A stretch of 64,000 nucleotides of DNA from Blautia sp. An249 (GTDB lineage Bacteria; Bacillota; Clostridia; Lachnospirales; Lachnospiraceae), in contig NZ_NFJL01000004.1 in the NCBI RefSeq assembly GCF_002159835.1, forward strand, positions 1-64,000, in the 5' to 3' direction. The notes below the pieces were generated by a model. It saw only the letters and a list, made by a program, of their open reading frames with translations, had not been told where the DNA came from and did not search any database. Shown piece by piece: positions 1-7,160 of the stretch; positions within the stretch are counted from its first letter, which is position 1; each line of letters begins with the position of its first letter. Made by a program: the position numbers and the translations under genes.

Positions 1-196
1 GGGCTGCAAATTTTTTGCTGTTCTTCATTTCTCTTCCTCCAACTTTTATTCAAAATTCTTGCATATTTATTTACTTAATTTTAACATCTATTTTTCAAAA
101 AGCAAGTAAATCCTGGGATTTTATAATTATTTACAGGATTTCCTTATTATTCATCTCTTTTTTGTTTTCTCTACACAAAGGTCAGAGTCCCGCCAC
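1..196. other. T-rich intergenic stretch, no gene seen
   Basis: AT-rich sequence upstream of the hydF promoter. An open frame of 64 codons exists here, but it starts at TTG with no ribosome site, has a skewed hydrophobic composition and runs into the -35 box of the next promoter, so it is not called. It may be the 3' flank of a gene lying before the window. Confidence 0.5.
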
Positions 197-225
197 TTGC
201 ATATTATGAAAAATTTTTCTATAAT
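197..225 (+). promoter_or_regulatory. Predicted SigA-type promoter of hydF-dapF
   Basis: TTGCAT at 197-202, a 17-bp spacer and TATAAT at 220-225. Transcription would begin near 232, just before the AAAGGAGGGG ribosome site of hydF. Assigned by consensus match only. Confidence 0.6.
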
Positions 226-253
226 AGGAGAAACATAAAAAGGAGGGGTACGT

Positions 254-1462
254 ATGAGTATGAATCAGACACCGGCCTCTGAACGGACGCATATCAGCTT
301 TTTCGGAAAAAGAAATGCCGGAAAATCCAGTATTATAAATGCTGTCACTTCTCAGAGTCTCTCGATTGTCTCTGACCAGAAGGGAACCACCACCGATCCC
401 GTTTATAAAACCATGGAGCTGCTTCCCCTGGGTCCCGTAATGCTGATTGACACTCCCGGCATTGACGATGAGGGAGAACTGGGTGAACTCCGTGTAAAAA
501 GGAGCTATCAGGTACTGAATAAAACGGATATTGCCGTTTTAATTGTAGATGCGGCAGCCGGAAAATCTCCGGAGGACGAAGCTCTCATCCGGCGTTTCTG
601 CCAAAAAGGAATTTCCTATCTGGTGGTTTACAACAAAAGCGATTTGCTTTCTGAGGTTCCACAGGCCAAAGAGCGGGAAATCTGGGTAAGTGCCCACACC
701 GGTCTGAACATCCACCAGCTAAAGGAGAAAATCGCCTCATTAAAGCCGGAGGACTCCCATAACTGTCCTCTGGTACAGGATTTATTAGATCCTCTGGATC
801 TGGTTGTACTTGTGGTTCCCATTGATAAAGCGGCTCCCAAGGGACGGCTGATTCTCCCTCAGCAGCAGACCATCCGGGATATTCTGGAAGCCGGAGCCTG
901 TCCGGTAGTTACACGGGATACTGAATTAAAGGATCTGTTTTCCAGACTTTCTGTGAAGCCGCGTATGGTTATCACCGATAGTCAGGTGTTCTCCCAGGTA
1001 GACAAAGACACGCCCGAAGACGTACCTTTGACCTCCTTTTCCATTCTTATGGCAAGGTATAAAGGAGATTTGGAGTCTTCCATTATCGGAGCGGCAGCTC
1101 TGGATTATCTCCAGGATGGGGATTCGGTTCTGATTGCAGAAGGCTGCACCCATCACAGACAATGCGATGACATCGGAACCGTCAAAATCCCCCGCTGGAT
1201 CCGGAACTATACCGGGAAAGACCTGAATTTTTCCTTTGTATCCGGGACTGAGTTTCCGGAAGATCTTTCCCCCTACCGCCTGGTAATCCACTGCGGAGGA
1301 TGCATGCTGAATCCAAGAGAGATGAAATACCGGATTCAGTGTTCCCTGGATCAGAATGTACCCATTACCAACTACGGTATTGTAATCGCCTATGTTTCCG
1401 GTATTTTAAAGAGAAGCCTGGAACCGTTTCCCGGGATTGCAGAACTTCTCAGCGGCCGGTAA
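254..1462 (+). CDS. hydF: [FeFe]-hydrogenase H-cluster maturation GTPase HydF
   Basis: HydF is the scaffold on which HydE and HydG products assemble the 2Fe subcluster before transfer to [FeFe]-hydrogenase in the cytoplasm. The 402-residue protein has an N-terminal GTPase domain with G1 GKRNAGKSS (18-26), G3 DTPG (66-69) and G4 NKSD (127-130). A C-terminal domain carries the cluster ligands: Cys298-x-His300, then 46 residues, then Cys347-x2-Cys350, the CxH(x46-53)CxxC signature of HydF. The ATG at 254 has AGGAGGGG five bases upstream and is preferred over the in-frame ATG at 260. No hydE, hydG or hydrogenase gene lies nearby, so maturation genes are dispersed in this genome. Instead it is co-transcribed with dapF, 27 bp downstream. 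It implies a hydrogen-metabolising anaerobe. Confidence 0.95.
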   Translation: MSMNQTPASERTHISFFGKRNAGKSSIINAVTSQSLSIVSDQKGTTTDPVYKTMELLPLGPVMLIDTPGIDDEGELGELRVKRSYQVLNKTDIAVLIVDAAAGKSPEDEALIRRFCQKGISYLVVYNKSDLLSEVPQAKEREIWVSAHTGLNIHQLKEKIASLKPEDSHNCPLVQDLLDPLDLVVLVVPIDKAAPKGRLILPQQQTIRDILEAGACPVVTRDTELKDLFSRLSVKPRMVITDSQVFSQVDKDTPEDVPLTSFSILMARYKGDLESSIIGAAALDYLQDGDSVLIAEGCTHHRQCDDIGTVKIPRWIRNYTGKDLNFSFVSGTEFPEDLSPYRLVIHCGGCMLNPREMKYRIQCSLDQNVPITNYGIVIAYVSGILKRSLEPFPGIAELLSGR

Positions 1463-1489
1463 GAATCAATCAGAAAGGAACTTCTCAAT

Positions 1490-2341
1490 ATGAAATTTAC
1501 GAAAATGCATGGAATCGGAAATGACTACGTATATGTAAACTGTTTTCAGGAAACGGTGGAGAATCCCGCTGAAACAGCCAGGTTTGTCAGCGACCGCCAT
1601 TTCGGAATCGGATCCGACGGTCTGATTCTCATCAAGCCCTCTTCTGTGGCAGACTGCGAAATGGAGATGTACAATCTGGACGGATCCCAGGGTTCTATGT
1701 GCGGAAACGGAATCCGCTGTGTGGCCAAATATGCCTATGATTACGGCATTGTAAATAAGACTCATATCACCGTGGATACGAAAAGCGGAATCAAAGAACT
1801 GGATCTGACGGTCTCTGACGGTAAGGTTTCCCAGGTACGGGTAAATATGGGAACTCCCATTCTGGCTGCCAAAGAGATCCCCATTGTCTCTTCCAATGAA
1901 CAGGTAATCCATCAGCCGATTTCCGTAGATGGAACGGACTACTATATTACGGGCGTCTCCATGGGAAATCCCCACGCAGTGACTTATGTGGAGGATGTGG
2001 AGTCTCTGGATCTGGAAAAACTGGGACCTAAATTTGAATTTCATCCTGCCTTCCCCGACCGGATTAACACAGAGTTTGTAAAGATTCTGGATTCCCATAC
2101 ATTACAGATGCGTGTCTGGGAACGCGGTTCCGGGGAAACACTTGCCTGTGGTACAGGCGCCTGCGCCGTTGCCGTTGCCTCTGTATTAAATGGCTATGCA
2201 GATCCTTCCCGGCCTGTGACTGTGAAACTGGTGGGAGGCGATCTGGAGATTTTCTGGGATCAGGAGCAAAACACAGTCTTCATGACCGGACCGGCTGCTA
2301 CCGTATTTGACGGGGAAATCCGGCTTCCCGATTTTTCTTAA
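1490..2341 (+). CDS. dapF: Diaminopimelate epimerase
   Basis: Converts LL- to meso-diaminopimelate, the last step before the DAP branch that feeds lysine and peptidoglycan. The 283-residue length is normal. Both catalytic cysteines are present: Cys71 in the CGNGIRC motif and Cys220 in the CGTGAC motif, the pyridoxal-independent two-base arrangement. AGAAAGGA precedes the ATG. The gene follows hydF by 27 bp and shares its promoter. A strong terminator follows. The link with hydF has no obvious metabolic logic. Confidence 0.95.
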   Translation: MKFTKMHGIGNDYVYVNCFQETVENPAETARFVSDRHFGIGSDGLILIKPSSVADCEMEMYNLDGSQGSMCGNGIRCVAKYAYDYGIVNKTHITVDTKSGIKELDLTVSDGKVSQVRVNMGTPILAAKEIPIVSSNEQVIHQPISVDGTDYYITGVSMGNPHAVTYVEDVESLDLEKLGPKFEFHPAFPDRINTEFVKILDSHTLQMRVWERGSGETLACGTGACAVAVASVLNGYADPSRPVTVKLVGGDLEIFWDQEQNTVFMTGPAATVFDGEIRLPDFS

Positions 2342-2354
2342 ATTTTAACTGCCG

Positions 2355-2409
2355 AAAATGTCACAGGATTGAGCCTTTCGTTACATGCCCGCTTTCCTGT
2401 GACATTTTT
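2355..2409. terminator. Bidirectional terminator between dapF and the LysR gene
   Basis: Stem AAATGTCACAGGA (from 2356) pairs with TCCTGTGACATTT (to 2408) around a loop of about 26 bases, with A-rich and T-rich flanks on either side. It can end both convergent transcripts. Confidence 0.75.
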
Positions 2410-2412
2410 CCT

Positions 2413-3333
2413 TCAGTCATTGACCAGCCGCCCGGCTAAAATTCCTTCCAGGGTCTTCTCTTTTCCGTAGTTTCTCACCAGTTTCTCCATCTCTCTCATG
2501 GCAGAGGTCCGGTACTTGTCTTTATGATACACAAAGCAAAAATGCCGGTTCCATTCTTTTTCTTCCTGGAGAAAGACCGAAATTTCTCCTTTTCTTACTT
2601 CCTCTTCCACAAGCCGCACAGAAATAACTGTCATACATCCGTTCATTTTCACGGCGCTGATTAAGGCCGTAGGAGAGTTCTCTTCAAATACGGTTTTTAC
2701 TTTTATCTGGTGGCGTTTTAAATAATTTTCAAACAGCGCCCGGCTTCCGCTTCCCTGTTCCCGGATGGCAAATTTCTGGTTTTCCAGCTCTCTGGCATGA
2801 ATGGTCTTCCGTGAAGCAAAGGGATGATCCTTTCCCACCGCCAGTACCATATAGTCTTCAATCATGGGTATACTGATTAAGTCCTTCTCATCCACCTGTC
2901 CTTCAATAATTCCCGCGTCCAGCTCCATATTTTTAATTTTTCTTTCCACTTCCACTGTATTTCCTCCAAAGGAATACAGATCCACCCGGGGATGCAGAGA
3001 CTGGAACTGTCCGGCCAGATAAGGAAGCACTCCCACACAGACAGAAGCTGTAGCCCCAATCCTTAACTTCTCTCTGACATTAGACAGCATAGCCTCTTCC
3101 ATCTTATCGAACTGGGTGACTACCTGTTTGGCATATTCATAGAAAAACTCTCCTTCTTTGGTGATATAAAGCTTTTTGGAAAGACGTTCAAACAGCAGTA
3201 CCTGATAATGCTCTTCCAGCTCCCGGATGGCCTGACTTACAGACGGCTGCGTAATAAAAAGACTGCGGGCGGCAAGACTCATTTTTCCTCTTTCCGCCAC
3301 CTCTATAAAAATTCTTAAATGACGTATGGTCAT
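2413..3333 (-). CDS. LysR-family transcriptional regulator
   Basis: 306 residues: an N-terminal winged helix (about 1-60, with the typical TQPSVSQAIRELE recognition helix) followed by a LysR substrate-binding domain. The start at 3333 is chosen because GGAGG lies five bases upstream. A longer reading begins at an ATG at 3345 whose codons overlap that ribosome site. The gene is transcribed away from the flavoprotein and siroheme reductase genes, and the shared 134-bp interval holds an inverted repeat overlapping their promoter. It is therefore the likely regulator of that pair, probably responding to a sulfur or nitrogen oxyanion metabolite (inference). The inducer cannot be read from sequence. 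Confidence 0.88.
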   Translation of the reverse strand: MTIRHLRIFIEVAERGKMSLAARSLFITQPSVSQAIRELEEHYQVLLFERLSKKLYITKEGEFFYEYAKQVVTQFDKMEEAMLSNVREKLRIGATASVCVGVLPYLAGQFQSLHPRVDLYSFGGNTVEVERKIKNMELDAGIIEGQVDEKDLISIPMIEDYMVLAVGKDHPFASRKTIHARELENQKFAIREQGSGSRALFENYLKRHQIKVKTVFEENSPTALISAVKMNGCMTVISVRLVEEEVRKGEISVFLQEEKEWNRHFCFVYHKDKYRTSAMREMEKLVRNYGKEKTLEGILAGRLVND

Positions 3334-3345
3334 AGGCGCCTCCAT

Positions 3346-3440
3346 TATAGGTATTTATTATGTTTCATATAATATTATAATAATTTACCTATAACAATAC
3401 AAGTGCTATAATAAAAGAAAAACTTCCCAGAATCTGGGAA
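3346..3440 (+). promoter_or_regulatory. LysR operator, flavoprotein promoter and 5' hairpin
   Basis: TATAGGTA (3346-3353) and TACCTATA (3386-3393) form a perfect 8-bp inverted repeat with 32 bp between the arms. The second arm overlaps the -35 box TTTACC (3384-3389). A 17-bp spacer leads to the extended -10 TGC-TATAAT (TATAAT at 3407-3412). An activator bound across the two arms would touch RNA polymerase at -35, as LysR proteins do. Just after the predicted start, TTCCCAGAATCTGGGAA (3424-3440) is a perfect small palindrome, either a 5' mRNA hairpin or a further operator. Confidence 0.55.
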
Positions 3441-3467
3441 CAAAACCAAAAGAAAAGAGGAATCATC

Positions 3468-5099
3468 ATGAAGGTATTGATCATCGGAGGAGTGGCCGCG
3501 GGAACGAAAGTTGCCGCAAAATTAAAAAGGGAAAATCCCTCTGCCCAAGTACAGATCCTGACCAAAAGCCAGGATATTTCCTACGCAGGCTGCGGTCTTC
3601 CCTACTATGTGGGAGGGCTGATCAAAGAACGGGAAGAGCTGATTGTCAATTCTCCTGCTAAATTTTCCAAATTAACCGGAGCTTCTGTGGAAACCGGCAT
3701 CGAGGTTACAAAAGTGGATCGGTCGTCTAAGACTGTTTCTGCCACAAACCTTTCCACTCAGGAAACTCTCACCTATTCTTATGATAAACTGATTATTGCC
3801 ACAGGAGCTTCCCCGGTTGTACCTCCTGTAGAGGGAATCCATCTGGAAAATGTTTTCACCATGAGGACTCCTGAAGACGCCGTTTCCCTCAGAGCCGCCA
3901 TTGAAGCCGGACAGATAAAACGGGCGGTTGTGGCCGGCGGCGGTTTCATCGGTCTGGAAGTAGCCGAAAATCTTCACAGCCAGGGAATCCGTACCACCGT
4001 CATTGATATGGCTCCTCAGATTATGCCTCCTTTCGACCCGGAGATGGCTGAATATGCAGAAAATCATCTGGCCGACCTGGGAATCATGGCCTTTACCAAC
4101 ACCCGTTTAGAAGCGGTTCTGGGTGAAACCAAAGTAGAAAAAGTCAAAACCAGCCGGAAAGCCATGAAGGCCGACGCACTGATTCTGGCCCTTGGAATCC
4201 GTCCCAATACCGGTTTTCTTGCTGACTCTGGCATTGAATTAAACGACAACGGAACTGTAAAAGTCAACGATTCTTTCCAGACCAATGATCCCGATATTTA
4301 TGCTCTGGGCGACTGTGCCATGGTTACAAACCGCATTACTCAGAAACCGGCCTGGTCCCCCATGGGATCTTCTGCCAATATCGAAGGCCGTCTGCTGGCT
4401 CAGAATTTAAACGGTCATTCCGGTCAGTATCCCGGCGTTCTTGGAACAGGCGTATGCAAACTTCCCGGCCTGAACTGCGGAAGAACCGGTCTGGGAGAAG
4501 CTGCGGCAAAAGAGGCCGGATTCGATCCGGTCAGCGTAATCACTGTGGTAGATGACAAAGCCCACTACTATCCCGGCGCTTCCTCTTTTCTTGTTAAAAT
4601 GATTGCTGACAGAAACAGCCGGAAATTATTGGGCCTACAGTGTATGGGATCCGGAGAGGTAGATAAGATGATTGATATTGCCGTTATGGGAATCAGCCTG
4701 GGCGCTGCCCTAACTGATATGGAATATCTGGATTTTGCCTATGCTCCCCCATTTTCCACAGCCATCCATCCATTCGCCCATACCCTGAACGTACTTCTTA
4801 ATAAAATCAGCGGCGAATTTGAAACTTTCACACCGGTGGAATATCAGGCCGGTGCGGCTGAAGGTTATACTCTGATTGACTGCTCACCTGCGCCCTCTCT
4901 GGAAGGAGCAGAATACCTGGACTACACCTCATTAACCGGCGAATTTCCGGGACACTCCAAAGAGGAACCCCTCTTCCTTGTATGCGCCAAAGGAAAACGG
5001 GCTTATCTTACCCAGAACCGTCTGAAGTCCCTGGGTTATACCAATACCAGAGTTCTGGAAGGCGGCACCACATTTAACGGAACTGAGATAGAGGCTTAA
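3468..5099 (+). CDS. CoA-disulfide reductase-like flavoprotein with C-terminal rhodanese domain
   Basis: 543-residue pyridine-nucleotide disulfide oxidoreductase of the single-cysteine CoADR/NADH-oxidase group. An FAD Rossmann motif (IIGGVAAG, 5-12) is followed by redox Cys42 in GCGLPYY and a second dinucleotide motif GGGFIGLEVAE near 150. The C-terminal 90 residues form a shortened rhodanese-like domain with active-site Cys506 in CAKGKRAY. Family members reduce CoA disulfide, CoA persulfides or polysulfide using NAD(P)H. The rhodanese part suggests sulfane-sulfur handling. It is followed after 47 bp by a siroheme-type reductase and lies divergent from a LysR gene. Substrate is inferred, not shown. 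Confidence 0.85.
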   Translation: MKVLIIGGVAAGTKVAAKLKRENPSAQVQILTKSQDISYAGCGLPYYVGGLIKEREELIVNSPAKFSKLTGASVETGIEVTKVDRSSKTVSATNLSTQETLTYSYDKLIIATGASPVVPPVEGIHLENVFTMRTPEDAVSLRAAIEAGQIKRAVVAGGGFIGLEVAENLHSQGIRTTVIDMAPQIMPPFDPEMAEYAENHLADLGIMAFTNTRLEAVLGETKVEKVKTSRKAMKADALILALGIRPNTGFLADSGIELNDNGTVKVNDSFQTNDPDIYALGDCAMVTNRITQKPAWSPMGSSANIEGRLLAQNLNGHSGQYPGVLGTGVCKLPGLNCGRTGLGEAAAKEAGFDPVSVITVVDDKAHYYPGASSFLVKMIADRNSRKLLGLQCMGSGEVDKMIDIAVMGISLGAALTDMEYLDFAYAPPFSTAIHPFAHTLNVLLNKISGEFETFTPVEYQAGAAEGYTLIDCSPAPSLEGAEYLDYTSLTGEFPGHSKEEPLFLVCAKGKRAYLTQNRLKSLGYTNTRVLEGGTTFNGTEIEA

Positions 5100-5146
5100 T
5101 GCCTCCATCTCCCACATAAATTACATATTTTAGGAGGATTATATCT

Positions 5147-6100
5147 ATGGCAACACTTACAGTCAGCAAAGAAGAAGAAAAAAGAGTAAAAGCCCTGGGC
5201 TTTCTCAGCAATAAGGGAACGGATAACTTCTCCGCCCGCTTAATCACGGTAAACGGAAAAATTACCGCTGCACAGCAGAAATGCATTGCCGAAGCGGCAG
5301 AGAAATTCGGAAACGGCAATATCACATTTACTACCCGTCTCACCGTAGAAGTACAGGGAATTCCCTTTGACAAAATTGAAGAATTCCGGGCTTTTGTAGC
5401 AAAGGAAGGACTCATGACCGGAGGTACCGGATCCATTGTTCGTCCGGTCGTTTCCTGTAAAGGAACCACCTGCCAGTACGGTCTCATTGATACCTTTGCC
5501 TTATCCGAAAAAATCCACGAACGCTTCTTCCTGGGATACCATGAAGTAAAGCTGCCTCACAAATTTAAAATTGCAGTAGGCGGATGTCCGAACAACTGCG
5601 TAAAGCCAAACCTGAATGACATTGGCATCATTGGCCAGAGAATCCCCAATTTTGATGAAGACGAATGCAACGGCTGTAAAAAATGTTCTGTGGAAAAAGC
5701 CTGTCCAATGAAGGCAGCTAAAGTCGTAGACGGACTGCTGGAAATTAACAAAGATGTCTGCAATAACTGTGGACGTTGTATCGGAACCTGCCACTTTGAC
5801 GCCCTGGAAAGCGGCACCACCGGCTACAAAATCTATATCGGCGGACGCTGGGGAAAGAGCATTGCCATTGGAAAAGAACTGGATAAAATATTTACCAGTG
5901 AAGAAGAGGCTCTGGATGTAATCGAAAAAGCCATTTTATTATACCGGGAACAGGGAAAAACCGGGGAACGTTTCTCTCAGACCATTGAACGCCTGGGCTT
6001 TGAAAACGTACAGAAGCAATTACTCTCCAACGATCTGCTGGAACGCAGACAGGAAATCATCGATGCAAGTCTCCATGTAACCGGGGGCGCAACCTGCTAA
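5147..6100 (+). CDS. Sulfite/nitrite reductase-like siroheme and 2[4Fe-4S] ferredoxin protein
   Basis: 317 residues. Residues 1-70 resemble the ferredoxin-like half of nitrite/sulfite reductases. Cys104-x4-Cys109 and Cys147-x3-Cys151 lie where the siroheme-linked [4Fe-4S] cluster is bound. The first pair is spaced CX4C, while well-known family members use CX5C. A bacterial ferredoxin module follows, with Cys174, 177, 180, 186 and Cys205, 208, 211, 215. The layout is like the AsrC subunit of anaerobic sulfite reductase, but no AsrA or AsrB gene is present. The neighbouring flavoprotein could supply electrons (inference). AGGAGG precedes the ATG. Siroheme binding is predicted only; a sulfite, nitrite or other substrate is possible. 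Confidence 0.85.
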   Translation: MATLTVSKEEEKRVKALGFLSNKGTDNFSARLITVNGKITAAQQKCIAEAAEKFGNGNITFTTRLTVEVQGIPFDKIEEFRAFVAKEGLMTGGTGSIVRPVVSCKGTTCQYGLIDTFALSEKIHERFFLGYHEVKLPHKFKIAVGGCPNNCVKPNLNDIGIIGQRIPNFDEDECNGCKKCSVEKACPMKAAKVVDGLLEINKDVCNNCGRCIGTCHFDALESGTTGYKIYIGGRWGKSIAIGKELDKIFTSEEEALDVIEKAILLYREQGKTGERFSQTIERLGFENVQKQLLSNDLLERRQEIIDASLHVTGGATC

Positions 6101-6122
6101 TCTCTACTTATCCCATAAAAGG

Positions 6123-6159
6123 AACCGGATCACAGTCAAAAAGTCTGCGATCCGGTTTT
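6123..6159. terminator. Bidirectional terminator
   Basis: AACCGGATC (6123-6131) pairs with GATCCGGTT (6149-6157), followed by T-rich sequence on the plus strand. It separates the rightward siroheme reductase gene from the leftward lspA-like gene. Confidence 0.65.
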
Positions 6160-6163
6160 CTAC

Positions 6164-6622
6164 TTATTTCTTTCTTTTCATTTGTCCAACTGCATAAAGG
6201 ATGGCCCCAACCAGAATACAGACATCCGAGAGGTTAAAGACAATTTTTCTGAATTTCTCCGGTCCGGCGTTGACGCTTAAATAATCTGTTACATATCCTT
6301 TGGTCTCCCGCTCCCAGTAATTGCACAGTCCTCCTCCAAGCACCAGAGCCAGCCCCCACTGGGGCACCCTGCTTCCTTTCTTAAAGAAGTTCCGGAAAAA
6401 TTCCCATAAAACGCCTCCCAGAATCAGAAGGGACAGTTTCCGGCTTGCCTCTTTATGACCTTTCATAATGCCGAAAATCCCATCCGGATTATGGAGATTT
6501 CGAATAAACACTTTTTCCTTTAGAATCCGTGTTTCACTTCCCTGCAGCTTATGATTGTTAATAAAATTTTTCACGGCTGTATCCAATCCGAAAACCGCCG
6601 CAAGAACTGCTGCCTGTACCAT
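6164..6622 (-). CDS. Divergent LspA (signal peptidase II)-like membrane protein
   Basis: 152 residues with about four hydrophobic segments. LspA signatures are present in altered form: HNPDGIFG (44-51) for NxGxxFG, GGGLCNYWER (96-105) for GGxxGNxxDR, VTD with Asp113, and FNLSD with Asp133. The last two are the catalytic aspartate dyad and both are kept. The start at 6622 is chosen because a longer frame adds a 36-residue Lys-rich extension lying inside the acidic tail codons of the upstream gene. LspA cleaves lipoprotein signal peptides in the membrane. The altered NxxER and NPDG motifs suggest this may be a second, specialised copy rather than the housekeeping enzyme. It is the last gene of the clpX-like operon. 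Confidence 0.75.
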   Translation of the reverse strand: MVQAAVLAAVFGLDTAVKNFINNHKLQGSETRILKEKVFIRNLHNPDGIFGIMKGHKEASRKLSLLILGGVLWEFFRNFFKKGSRVPQWGLALVLGGGLCNYWERETKGYVTDYLSVNAGPEKFRKIVFNLSDVCILVGAILYAVGQMKRKK

Positions 6623-6626
6623 ATGT

Positions 6627-7145
6627 TTACTCCTCTTCTTTCTGCTCTTTTTGGTTTTCCCCGTCTTTTTCTTCAGATTCTTCTTCCGTGATTTCTTCTG
6701 TTTCTTCCTCTGTTTCTTCTTCCCATTCATAGTCAGCGACCTCTGCTGCTTCGTCCTCTGCTTTTCCTTTGTTTTCCTGTGGAGCGCAGGGCGTTCCGCA
6801 TTTCGGGCAATAGGCCGCTTCTTTATCTACGGATGCTCCGCAACAGGGACAGATTCTCTCTCCCCGCATTTTCGCGATTTCTTCCTGGTATTCAAAGACC
6901 GTTTTTTTATGACAGCTGATTTCCTCACAAAGGGCTGCCACTTCATCATCCAGAGCCTCTCCCTGGAGATACCTCTGAAAAATCAGGGTGCCAATATCCA
7001 TTTTTCTCTTATTTACCATCCTCTGTTCTGTAGAAATCTTATTCCTCAGCTTCTGAACTTCAAAGAAAGAATCTGCACGTTCACCGATCTCCTTCGCTGT
7101 CCGTGTCAGAGTTTCTCCTAATTCATCAAAAAAATCACTGCCCAT
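6627..7145 (-). CDS. Coiled-coil zinc-ribbon protein with acidic tail
   Basis: 172 residues, function unknown. Residues 1-90 are helical and coiled-coil-like. A zinc ribbon follows (CPCC near 97-100 and CPKCG near 114), then a tail of about 45 residues that is mostly Glu. Similar zinc-ribbon proteins are common in Clostridia as small adaptors or membrane-stress proteins, but no specific family is claimed. The ATG lies 15 bp after the clpX-like stop, and the gene ends 4 bp before the lspA-like start, so the three genes form one tight unit. Because the upstream gene encodes an unfoldase, an adaptor role is conceivable (inference). Confidence 0.75.
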   Translation of the reverse strand: MGSDFFDELGETLTRTAKEIGERADSFFEVQKLRNKISTEQRMVNKRKMDIGTLIFQRYLQGEALDDEVAALCEEISCHKKTVFEYQEEIAKMRGERICPCCGASVDKEAAYCPKCGTPCAPQENKGKAEDEAAEVADYEWEEETEEETEEITEEESEEKDGENQKEQKEEE

Positions 7146-7160
7146 AAAACTGCTCCTTTC

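Noticed and set aside
15-209. Open frame of 64 codons at the left edge
   Set aside because: TTG start, no ribosome site, composition of translated T-rich DNA, and it overlaps the hydF -35 box.
6623-6730. Lys-rich N-terminal extension of the lspA-like protein
   Set aside because: It is the acidic tail of the zinc-ribbon gene read in another frame; LspA proteins start at the first membrane span.
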